NCBI GenBank assembly: GCA_964509545.1
Contig: CAZDXQ010000034.1
Coordinates: forward strand, 1 to 41,243
DNA from: JADJWR01 sp964509545
GTDB taxonomy: Bacteria > Pseudomonadota > Gammaproteobacteria > Burkholderiales > Burkholderiaceae_F
Length of the DNA: 41,243 nt
Reading direction: 5' to 3'
Both the position numbers and the translations under genes were made by a program. Positions 24,912 to 31,863 of the stretch are shown here, in pieces; positions within the stretch are counted from its first letter, which is position 1, and every line of letters starts with the position of its first letter. Below the pieces are notes generated by a model. That model searched no databases, had not been told where the DNA came from, and saw only the letters and a program-made list of their open reading frames with translations.

Positions 24912-25340
24912 ATGGGCGATCCGCACCGGTTGCAGCGCTTCGTCGATGCGCAGGCACCGGTGTATGCGCAGGTCTGCGCGGAACTGGCCGCCGGCCGCAA
25001 GCGCAGCCACTGGATGTGGTTCGTCTTTCCGCAACTGAAGGGCCTGGGGTCCAGCGCGATGGCGCAGCACTACGGCATCGGTACGGAGGCCGAGGCCCGG
25101 GCCTACTGGGACCATCCGCTGCTCGGGCCGCGCCTGAGGCAGTGCACCGAACTCGTGCTGGCGATCGAAGGCCGCAGCGCGCGCGAGATCTTCGGTCCCC
25201 CCGACGACCTGAAGTTCCGCTCCTGCATGACGCTGTTCGCGCACGCCACCGGCGAGCCGCTGTTCAGTCGGGCGCTGGCGCGGTACTTCGGCGGCGAGGG
25301 CGACGAGGCAACGATGCGCCTGCTGCGGCCGCCGAACTGA
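24912..25340 (+). CDS. DUF1810 family protein
   Basis: This 142-residue protein of family DUF1810 shows the conserved RKRSHWMWFVFPQLKGLGSS block (about residues 32-51), the AQHYGI motif, YWDHPLLGPRLRQCTELVLAI and the late LKFRSCMTLFA segment. The enzymatic role of DUF1810 is not established. ATG 24912 is chosen because the family starts DPHRLQRFVDAQ. It lies 25 bp after the DUF349 gene and could be the last gene of the TAXI-pncA-DUF349-DUF1810 unit. It is convergent with the sulfide-dehydrogenase genes. Confidence 0.9.
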   Translation: MGDPHRLQRFVDAQAPVYAQVCAELAAGRKRSHWMWFVFPQLKGLGSSAMAQHYGIGTEAEARAYWDHPLLGPRLRQCTELVLAIEGRSAREIFGPPDDLKFRSCMTLFAHATGEPLFSRALARYFGGEGDEATMRLLRPPN

Positions 25341-25435
25341 ACGACGCTGCAGAAGGCGTGGACCGTTCTGCTGTGCGATCCGATCTCGGCCTTGCCGGCC
25401 GCGCTCGCGCTGGCACGCGCTCGCGCGCTCGCAGG

Positions 25436-25466
25436 CACGAGGCATGCCGCAGTGGCATGCCTCGTG
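25436..25466. terminator. Perfect 13-bp hairpin in the convergent gap
   Basis: Arms cacgaggcatgcc (25436-25448) and ggcatgcctcgtg (25454-25466) are perfectly complementary, with loop gcagt. The core ggcatgcc is itself palindromic. It lies between the DUF1810 and FccB ends. No T-run follows, but such a stem could end or protect transcripts from both sides. Confidence 0.55.
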
Positions 25467-25471
25467 TCCGG

Positions 25472-25565
25472 CTCGCGCCTGCGCTGTTCGCTGTACGGCT
25501 CTGTACAGGTGCGCTGCCCGGCGCGACCCCGGATCACGTCCGAGGCAGGCTCTCGGGCCGCTCGC
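25472..25565. repeat. Dispersed intergenic hairpin repeat, copy 2
   Basis: This is the partner of 1139-1208. Inner stem ctgtac (25491-25496) pairs with gtacag (25503-25508) around ggctct. Two base pairs differ from copy 1, and both differ on both arms, so pairing is kept. Outer stem gcgctg/cggcgc (25481-25486 with 25519-25524) survives with one wobble. It lies in the 275-bp gap between convergent genes. Confidence 0.6.
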
Positions 25566-25615
25566 GACGAGACTTTCACGACTTCCGCGACAGCGGCCAG
25601 CGCGGCCGGTCCTGC

Positions 25616-26995
25616 CTATGCGAAGGTCTCGCTCATCAGCGCGCCGAACCACTTGTTCATCCGGCTGAAGTTGTCGCTGCTGCGCGAGGCCGCCTCGCGG
25701 AACGAGTCAGCCACGGCCGCCATCGACTGCGTCGCCGGGTTGTAGGCGAACACCGCGGTCAGCCAGGAAGCGGTTTCCATCGTGATCGGCGAGTAGCAGG
25801 CGGAGTTGGTCACCGGCGCCGGATCGGGCGTCAGCCCGCCGAAGGCGCGAACGATGGCGTCGGCGCACACCTTGCCGAGCTGGTTGCCGATGTGGCCGGC
25901 TTTCGGCTGCGCGGTGCCCGCCGAATCGCCGATCACATGGATGCCGGCGGCGACGGCCGATTCGTAGGTCAGTTGATTGACGCTTGCCCAGCGGCCGCCC
26001 TGGTCGGCGAGACCGGCATCGGTCAGCACACGGCCTGCGCGGTGCGGCGGGATGACGTTGATCACGTCGGCGCGCAGGCTGCCGACGTTGGTGTTCACCG
26101 TCATCGTTCCGGCATCGACGCTGCTGATCACGACATTCGGGTTGTATTCGATCACCCCGGCGTGCACGTTCATGAAGGCATCGGTGAACGAATGCACTTC
26201 GGCGGTGATGCCGGCATTGGCGTCGAGGACGATCACCTTCGAGCCCGGCCGGTTCTTCTTCAGCCAGTCAGCGACCAGGCAGGCGCGCTCGTACGGTCCC
26301 GGAGGGCAGCGGTACGGCTTCGCCGGGATGGCCAGCACGAACACGCCGCCGGCCGGCATCGCCGCGATCTGGTTGCGCAGCGCCGTGGTCTGCGCGCCGG
26401 CCTGCCAGGCGTGCAGCACCTTCGCCTGAGCGGCTGCGGTTTCCAGCCCAGGGATGCCGCCCTGCGCCAGTTCGTAGATGAACTCGACCCCCGGCGCCAG
26501 CACCAGCCGGTCGTAATCGAGCGTGCCGCCCGAAGCCAGCATCACCTTCCGCTTCGCCGGATCGATCGCGGTCACTTCATCCTGCACGCGATCGACGCCG
26601 TAGCGGCTGGCCAGCGTGCTGTAGCCGAACTGCAGCGAGCCGAGTGTGCGCTGCCCGGTCAGCACGAGGTTGCTCATGATGTTCGACGTGTAGTTGGCGC
26701 TGCGCTCGACCAGCGTGACCTTCAGCGTCGCGCCGCCCCATAGGCGCAGGTACTTGGCGACCGCGGCGCCCGACATGCCGCCGCCGACCACGACGACGCG
26801 GCCGGCGACGCCGCTGGCGGGCACCGTCGCCGGCGGCGAGGACGAGCCGAGGGCGGCGCTGGTCGTCTCCGCGGCCGTGTCGGAACCGCTGCCGCAGCCG
26901 AGCGCCGGCAGCAGCGCGCCGAGCGAGCCCAGCCCGGCGATCCGCATCAGCCGGCGGCGCAGGGGATCGAAATCATTGTGCATCGGGTCTTTCAT
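25616..26995 (-). CDS. fccB: FccB-like sulfide dehydrogenase flavoprotein
   Basis: This 459-residue flavoprotein resembles the FAD subunit of flavocytochrome c sulfide dehydrogenase, which oxidises sulfide in the periplasm and passes electrons to a cytochrome c. A twin-arginine-like signal (LRRRLMRIAGLGSLGALLPAL) ends near Cys34, possibly a lipidation site, and is followed by a Ser/Thr linker. The Rossmann motif VVVVGGGMSGAAVA (about 67-80) binds FAD. Cys230 (PYRCPPGPYERA) and Cys400 (NSACYS) match the redox-active cysteine pair of FccB. GAGGAGG precedes ATG 26995. It lies 10 bp after the cytochrome gene. A periplasmic oxidoreductase with another donor cannot be excluded. Confidence 0.85.
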   Translation of the reverse strand: MKDPMHNDFDPLRRRLMRIAGLGSLGALLPALGCGSGSDTAAETTSAALGSSSPPATVPASGVAGRVVVVGGGMSGAAVAKYLRLWGGATLKVTLVERSANYTSNIMSNLVLTGQRTLGSLQFGYSTLASRYGVDRVQDEVTAIDPAKRKVMLASGGTLDYDRLVLAPGVEFIYELAQGGIPGLETAAAQAKVLHAWQAGAQTTALRNQIAAMPAGGVFVLAIPAKPYRCPPGPYERACLVADWLKKNRPGSKVIVLDANAGITAEVHSFTDAFMNVHAGVIEYNPNVVISSVDAGTMTVNTNVGSLRADVINVIPPHRAGRVLTDAGLADQGGRWASVNQLTYESAVAAGIHVIGDSAGTAQPKAGHIGNQLGKVCADAIVRAFGGLTPDPAPVTNSACYSPITMETASWLTAVFAYNPATQSMAAVADSFREAASRSSDNFSRMNKWFGALMSETFA

Positions 26996-27005
26996 CGGAT
27001 CCTCC

Positions 27006-27329
27006 TCAGTCCTTGCGGCCGGACGTGCGGCGCTGCTGTGACAGGTAGGCGGCGATCTGCCGCAACTGCTCGTCGGTGTAGCCGCGCGCGTGCGCCTTCA
27101 TGATGTCGTTGCCCGGCTCCTTTGCCCGCATTTCCAGCAGTTCCTTGTAGATCGAATCGGCCGACTTGCCGGCCAGCGGATCGAAGCCGGGTCCGGCGCC
27201 GTTGGTGCCGTGGCACTGGAAGCAGTTGGACGCCAGCAGGCGCCCGGCCGGTGGCGACGCGCTCTGCGCAGCGGCGCCGGTTGCCAGCATCGCCGCGGCA
27301 GCCAGCGCTGCCGTCGAAAGCCGTCTCAT
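27006..27329 (-). CDS. Monohaem class I cytochrome c, probable FccA-like subunit
   Basis: This is a 107-residue periplasmic cytochrome c with a signal peptide (about residues 1-22). One haem site CFQCH (Cys36, Cys39, His40) is present, and the probable sixth ligand is Met77 in NDIMKAHA. The layout resembles the cytochrome subunit of sulfide dehydrogenases and cytochrome c553-like proteins. GGAGGA precedes the ATG at 27329. It lies just upstream of the FccB-like gene in the same operon and is the likely electron acceptor. The classical diheme FccA has two CXXCH sites, so this is the short type. Confidence 0.88.
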   Translation of the reverse strand: MRRLSTAALAAAAMLATGAAAQSASPPAGRLLASNCFQCHGTNGAGPGFDPLAGKSADSIYKELLEMRAKEPGNDIMKAHARGYTDEQLRQIAAYLSQQRRTSGRKD

Positions 27330-27655
27330 GGATCCTCCGTGGTTGAAGGCGCCCGCCGCAGCGGCGGCGCCATACCGGTCAGGGTAAGCAGCGGATCCAT
27401 CAAGCGAGGTGTGCGTTCTCGCCGGCTCCGGTTAGGCGCTTCGGCTGGCATTGACCAACCGCAAGGTGGGGTACGCCGCGCGGACGATGCCGTCGTCACG
27501 GCAAGACGGGTCGCGCCCGGTCTGCGGGTCGCAGTCGCCTCGTCGTTGCCGACAGGGCTGCCGCGGCGGCCGCGCGCGGCCGGCCACGCCGCCACGGCAC
27601 CGGTCAGCGCTGGGTTACGCTCGCCCCGATCTCGGCCCGATCACCCACGTCGCCG
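27330..27655. other. Intergenic region before the interrupted DUF3422 gene
   Basis: These 326 bp separate the divergent cytochrome and DUF3422 genes. I see the cytochrome SD at the left edge and an imperfect GC-rich hairpin near 27349-27372, but no further gene. Both promoters should lie here, although no convincing -35/-10 pair stands out. Confidence 0.5.
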
Positions 27656-28975
27656 ATGCCATCGACGCCGCTGCCTTCCGAACATCCGCTGCGCCGCAAG
27701 CTCGCCGACGAGTTGCACGCCCGGCCCCCCGCGCGGGTTCGTACGCCGGCAGTCGTCTCCTGCCTGGCGCTGCTCGATGCGCCGGCCTAGGCGATCCTCG
27801 CCGCGGTGCGCGAGATCCTCGGCAGCGAAGCCGCAGCACCGGCCGACCGGGCGCACATCGTCTTCGAGCGGCCGCAACTGCGCGTGAAGTGGGAGCGCCA
27901 TGGCGAGTTCGTCAGCCTGACGCTGGTGCGGCCGCTGGACGCGGCGTCGTTGCCGGCGCTGGCCGAGTTTCCGAGTGCCTTCGGCGCGTTCTCCCCGGAC
28001 GGGTTGACGCGGCTTCCCGGCCGGCTGATCGCTGCCGCCGACATCGTCGTGCTGCCCGGCGGCGACGGCGAACCGGCCGAGGCCGACCTGCGGCGCTGGT
28101 TTGACGCCGATGCGCTGGCCGGCACCCGCATCCTCGACGGCAAGGCGTGGCTGTTCACCGACTTCGTCGTCTATGGCGCCGGCGACGGCGGCCGCTCGCG
28201 CTGGCTGCTGCTCGACGCCGGAATGAGCGCGCCGCAGACGGCGCGCGCGGTGCAGCGGGTGATCGAGATCGAGGTCTACCGGATGATGGCGCTGCTCGCC
28301 TTTCCGCTGGCGCGCGCCGCGTTTCCGCAACTGAACGCGATCGAGCTGCGGCTGGCGGAGATCACCGCGGCGACGGCGGCGCTGCACGGCGAACGCGATG
28401 CGGGCGCGGCGCAGCGCGAGGAGCGCCGGCTGCTCGACGAACTGACCCGGCTGGCGGCCGAGGTCGAGCGGTCGGTGGCGGCCACGGCATTTCGCTTTTC
28501 GGCGGCGAAGGCCTACTGGGACCTGGTCAGCAGCCGGGTGCGCGAACTGCGCGAGGCGCGCATTGGCGATCGGCGCACGATCGCCGGTTTCCTGTCGCGG
28601 CGGCTGGCGCCGGCGATGGACTCCTGTGCGGCCGCGGCGCGTCGCCAGGAGGAACTGTCGGCGCGCATCGAGCGGGCGAGCGCGCTGCTGCGCACGCGGG
28701 TCGACGTGGCGCGGGAGGAACAGAACCAGCGGCTGCTGGCGGCGATCGAACGGCGCGGCAAGATCTCGCTGCGCATGCAGCAGGCGGTCGAAGGACTATC
28801 GGTGGCCGCGATCACCTATTACGGTGCCGGCCTGGTCGCCTACCTGGCCAAGCCGCTGCGATCGGTCTGGCCGGCGCTGAACCCTGACTGGGTGGTCGCG
28901 GCGGCAATCCCGCTGCTCGCCTTCGTCGTCTGGCGCGCCGTGCATCGAATCCGGCGCGAACTGATGCGCGAGTAA
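27656..28975 (+). pseudogene. DUF3422 family gene interrupted by an in-frame amber codon
   Basis: From ATG 27656 the frame reads SEHPLRRKLADELHARPP, the typical DUF3422 N terminus, then reaches TAG at 27788-27790 (codon 45). The same frame continues without another stop to 28975, giving a total of 439 sense codons counting the TAG position, about the usual family length. The remainder includes the LKWERHGEF-like motif (RVKWERHGEF) and the two C-terminal helices. The family is a membrane-anchored protein of unknown function. The gene is therefore either a fresh pseudogene, a sequencing error, or read through or restarted. The surviving open part is listed separately. Confidence 0.75.
27806..28975 (+). 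CDS. DUF3422 protein, surviving C-terminal open frame
   Basis: This is the open part of the interrupted DUF3422 gene, beginning at a GTG six codons after the amber stop and encoding 389 residues. It keeps the RVKWERHGEF segment, the coiled-coil middle (REERRLLDELTRLAAEVERSV) and a C-terminal pair of membrane helices (AAITYYGAGLVAYLAK and WVVAAAIPLLAFVVW). If translated from here it would lack the conserved N-terminal HPLR/ELHARP region. No SD is evident before the GTG, so whether it is made is unknown. Confidence 0.6.
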   Translation: MREILGSEAAAPADRAHIVFERPQLRVKWERHGEFVSLTLVRPLDAASLPALAEFPSAFGAFSPDGLTRLPGRLIAAADIVVLPGGDGEPAEADLRRWFDADALAGTRILDGKAWLFTDFVVYGAGDGGRSRWLLLDAGMSAPQTARAVQRVIEIEVYRMMALLAFPLARAAFPQLNAIELRLAEITAATAALHGERDAGAAQREERRLLDELTRLAAEVERSVAATAFRFSAAKAYWDLVSSRVRELREARIGDRRTIAGFLSRRLAPAMDSCAAAARRQEELSARIERASALLRTRVDVAREEQNQRLLAAIERRGKISLRMQQAVEGLSVAAITYYGAGLVAYLAKPLRSVWPALNPDWVVAAAIPLLAFVVWRAVHRIRRELMRE

Positions 28976-29092
28976 GGCGCCGGTCGCCCGCCGCTGCATT
29001 TCGAACCGCCGCGGCGTCGCTGCGTCGCAGGGCAAGGGCGCGGCGCGGGCCGATTGCGCATACTGGCCGCCTCGGCCGACAAGGGGTTGAAC

Positions 29093-29881
29093 ATGCCTGA
29101 TCGAATCGATGCCGGCTTGCGCCGGGCCCTGCTGCTGGCCGGCACGCTGGCGCCGCTGGCGCCGGTGCTTGCCGGCGAACGCCCGGCCGCGCAGCCGGCG
29201 GTTCGACTTTCGATCTTCGGCGGCGACGGCGGGCGGGTCGAAGGTTCGGGCAGGGTCATCGCCGAGGAGCGCCGGACCCCGGGCTTCAACCGGCTGATCC
29301 TCGACGGCCCGCTGCACGTGCGCGTGCAGGCGGCCGATGCCGACCGGGTCGTCGTCCATGCCGACGACAACATCACGCCGTTGATCGAGACCGTCGTCAC
29401 CGGCAGCACGCTGCGCATCGGCGTGAAGTCCGGCGCGTCGTTTCGCACGCGCAGCAAGGTCGAGGTGCGCGTGCAGGCGCGGCGCGTGCAGGGCATCGTC
29501 GTGCGCGGTTCCGGCGAGGTGCGCGCCGACCGCATCGAAACCGAAGTCTTCGAGGCGACGATCCAGGGCTCGGGCGACATCGCGATCGAGCGCATCGCGG
29601 CCGAAGCGGTCGCGGTGTCGCTGGCCGGCAGCGGCGACTTCCGTGCCGCCGGCCGTGCCGCCAGCGTTGGCGCCGTGATCGACGGCGCCGGCGACGTGCA
29701 CTGCGCAGACCTGACTGCGGCGCAGGTCGCCGTGCGCATCCGCGGCAGCGGCGACGCGCGCGTGCATGCAACCGAGGAACTGAAGGCCGACATCGACGGC
29801 TCTGGCGACGTGCGCTATCGCGGCGCGCCGAAGATTAGCAAGACGATCCGCGGCTCGGGCACCGTCGAGCCGCTGCGCTGA
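29093..29881 (+). CDS. Head GIN domain (DUF2807) exported protein
   Basis: This 262-residue protein has an N-terminal signal (about residues 1-25). A DUF2807/head-GIN adhesin-like beta-helical domain follows: PGFNRLILDGPLHVRVQAADADRVVVHADDN, then repeated GSG turns (VRGSGEVRAD, IQGSGDIAIE, LAGSGDFRAA, IRGSGDARVH, IDGSGDVRYR). The repeat period is about 20 residues. The fold is a parallel beta-helix with no known enzyme activity. The start at ATG 29093 is chosen because the signal begins there. It may be cotranscribed with DUF3422, 117 bp upstream. Confidence 0.88.
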   Translation: MPDRIDAGLRRALLLAGTLAPLAPVLAGERPAAQPAVRLSIFGGDGGRVEGSGRVIAEERRTPGFNRLILDGPLHVRVQAADADRVVVHADDNITPLIETVVTGSTLRIGVKSGASFRTRSKVEVRVQARRVQGIVVRGSGEVRADRIETEVFEATIQGSGDIAIERIAAEAVAVSLAGSGDFRAAGRAASVGAVIDGAGDVHCADLTAAQVAVRIRGSGDARVHATEELKADIDGSGDVRYRGAPKISKTIRGSGTVEPLR

Positions 29882-29923
29882 GCTGGCGCGTCGACTGCGG
29901 TTGCCGGCGCCGACGCGGCGCTG

Positions 29924-30113
29924 CTAGTGTCCCGAGTCAGAGGTTCGTCGAATGATGTTTTATCCGCCGCGGTGCACGAACGGCGAAAACGTCGAGGGGC
30001 GTGTCAGGCGCGAAGCCGCGCGGAGCCTGGTTGGGAACCAGGCGAGCACGGCGCCAAAGCATGGCGCGGCCCTCGGCGTTTTCGCTCGGCGAACTTCTGA
30101 TTCGGGACACTAG
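29924..30113. mobile_element. MITE-like element with 20-bp inverted ends and CTAG flanks
   Basis: The 182-bp core (29928-30109) has terminal inverted repeats that match at 18 of 20 positions, starting tgtcccga. Both ends abut CTAG (29924-29927, 30110-30113), which looks like a 4-bp target duplication of YTAR type, as made by IS5-group transposases. Inside lie a second inverted pair (29983-29998 with 30070-30085, 15 of 16) and a central 8-bp hairpin (30025-30043). No ORF of transposase kind is present, so it is non-autonomous. It sits 46 bp before the ligase start. Confidence 0.7.
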
Positions 30114-30159
30114 ATTTCCGCGCAGGGGAGAGGCGGCGCCCGCCGCCGCGAACGCGATC

Positions 30160-31863
30160 ATGACAACGACCCGCGAGCGGCCGTGGCTGCGCTACTACGG
30201 CGCGGTACCGGCGAGCATCGACTATCCGCGCGTCACGCTCTACGAGGCCGTCGCCGCCACCGCGCAGCGGCTGCCGCAGGCGATCGCCTGGGACTTCTTC
30301 GGCACCACCGCGAGCTATCGCGAACTGCTGGCGTCGATCGAAGCCGCTGCCGCCGCGCTCGCCGCGCTCGGCCTGCAACGCGGCGACCGGCTATTGATCT
30401 CGATGCCCACGGCGCCTGCGGCAGTGATCGCCTTTTATGCCGCGAACAAGCTCGGCGTGGTGCCGGCGCTGATCCATCCGCTGTCGACGGGGCCGGAGAT
30501 CGAGCACTACCTGAACGCCAGCGGCGCGCTCGTGGCGCTGACCCTCGATGCGTTCTACGGCGTCTTCGCGCAACTGAAGCCGAAGCGGCCGCTCAGACAC
30601 ATCGTGCTGGCGCGCATCGGCGACGATCTGTCGCCGCTGAAGCGCTTCGGTTTCTGGCTGACCAAGGGGCGCAAGATCGCGGCCGTGCCGGACGACCATC
30701 GTGTGCGCTGGTGGAAAAACGTGATGGCGGCCGACCATGCGCCGGCGCCGCGCGCGGCGACGACGACAGACGATGCGGCAGCGATCCTGTTCTCCGGCGG
30801 CACCACCGGCGTGCCGAAGGGCATCGTGCTGTCGAATCGCAACCTGATCGCCGAGGGCATGCAGGCGGCGGCCTGGGGCGGCATGGGCAGCGGCGATTCG
30901 ATCCTCGCCATATTGCCGATCTTCCACGGCTTCGGGCTCGGCGTGTGCGTCAACGCGGCGTTCATGGCCGGCGGCAAGTCGATCCTGGTGCCGCAGTTCT
31001 CGCCGGAGATCGTAGCGAAATTGCTGAAGTCGGCGAAGCCGAACCTGCTGGTCGGCGTGCCGACGTTGTTCGATGCGCTGTCGAAGGATCCGCGGTTGGC
31101 AAAGAGCGATCTGTCCTGCCTGCGGGCGTGCTTTTCCGGCGCCGACACGCTGCCGCGACCGGTCAAGGAGCGTTTCGAGGCGCTGGTGGCCGCGCATGGC
31201 GGCAAGGTCAAGCTGCTCGAAGGCTACGGCCTGACCGAAGCGGTCACCGCGATCATGGCGATGCCGCTTGCCGAATACCGCGAAGGCTCGATCGGCATTC
31301 CGTTCCCCGACATGGACGCCGCGATCTGCCGCTACGGCACGACCGAGGAACTGCCGCCCGGCGAGGAGGGCGAGATCTGCATCGCCGGCCCGGCGGTGAT
31401 GACGGGCTACCTCGACGATCCGCAGGCGACCGCCGAGGCGCTGAAGGCGCATGCCGACGGCCGCACCTGGCTGCACACCGGCGATCTGGGCAAACGCGAT
31501 GCCGACGGTTTCTTCTACTTCACCGTGCGCGCCAAGCGGATGATCAAGTCCTCCGGCTTCAACGTCTACCCGGCGCAGGTCGAGAGCGTGCTGTACCGGC
31601 ACCCGCTGGTGGCCGACGCCTGCGTGATCGGCGTGCCCGACGAGGCGCAGGTCGAGCGCGTGAAGGCGGTGGTCGTGCTCAAGGACCCGGCGCAGGAAGG
31701 CGACGCCACCGCGCAGGCGCTGATCGACTTCTGCCGCGAGCGGCTGATCAAGTGGTCGTGCCCGCGCGAGATCGAATTCCGCCGCGAACTGCCGAAGACG
31801 CGGGTGGGCAAGATCGACTTCAAGGTGCTGGTGGCCGAACACATCGCAAGGGCGGCGAAGTGA
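30160..31863 (+). CDS. Acyl-CoA synthetase/AMP-binding ligase
   Basis: This is a 567-residue ANL-superfamily enzyme that activates a carboxylic acid to an acyl-adenylate and then a CoA thioester. The P-loop-like A3 motif FSGGTTGVPKG is at 211-221. Later motifs include GYGLTEA, WLHTGDLGKRDADGFFYF, RAKRMIKSSGFNVYPAQVE, and near the C terminus TRVGKIDFK with the adenylation lysine. The ATG at 30160 is chosen since earlier in-frame sequence is MITE. Its stop overlaps the lyase start by four bases (GTGA). The pairing with a ThDP lyase suggests a 2-hydroxy acid substrate, which is inference. A medium-chain or aromatic acid ligase is the alternative. Confidence 0.92.
   Translation: MTTTRERPWLRYYGAVPASIDYPRVTLYEAVAATAQRLPQAIAWDFFGTTASYRELLASIEAAAAALAALGLQRGDRLLISMPTAPAAVIAFYAANKLGVVPALIHPLSTGPEIEHYLNASGALVALTLDAFYGVFAQLKPKRPLRHIVLARIGDDLSPLKRFGFWLTKGRKIAAVPDDHRVRWWKNVMAADHAPAPRAATTTDDAAAILFSGGTTGVPKGIVLSNRNLIAEGMQAAAWGGMGSGDSILAILPIFHGFGLGVCVNAAFMAGGKSILVPQFSPEIVAKLLKSAKPNLLVGVPTLFDALSKDPRLAKSDLSCLRACFSGADTLPRPVKERFEALVAAHGGKVKLLEGYGLTEAVTAIMAMPLAEYREGSIGIPFPDMDAAICRYGTTEELPPGEEGEICIAGPAVMTGYLDDPQATAEALKAHADGRTWLHTGDLGKRDADGFFYFTVRAKRMIKSSGFNVYPAQVESVLYRHPLVADACVIGVPDEAQVERVKAVVVLKDPAQEGDATAQALIDFCRERLIKWSCPREIEFRRELPKTRVGKIDFKVLVAEHIARAAK

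Noticed and set aside
30001..30159. Longer start for the acyl-CoA ligase running into the repeat element
   Set aside because: The extra residues are encoded by the MITE-like sequence and do not match the family N terminus; ATG 30160 fits.
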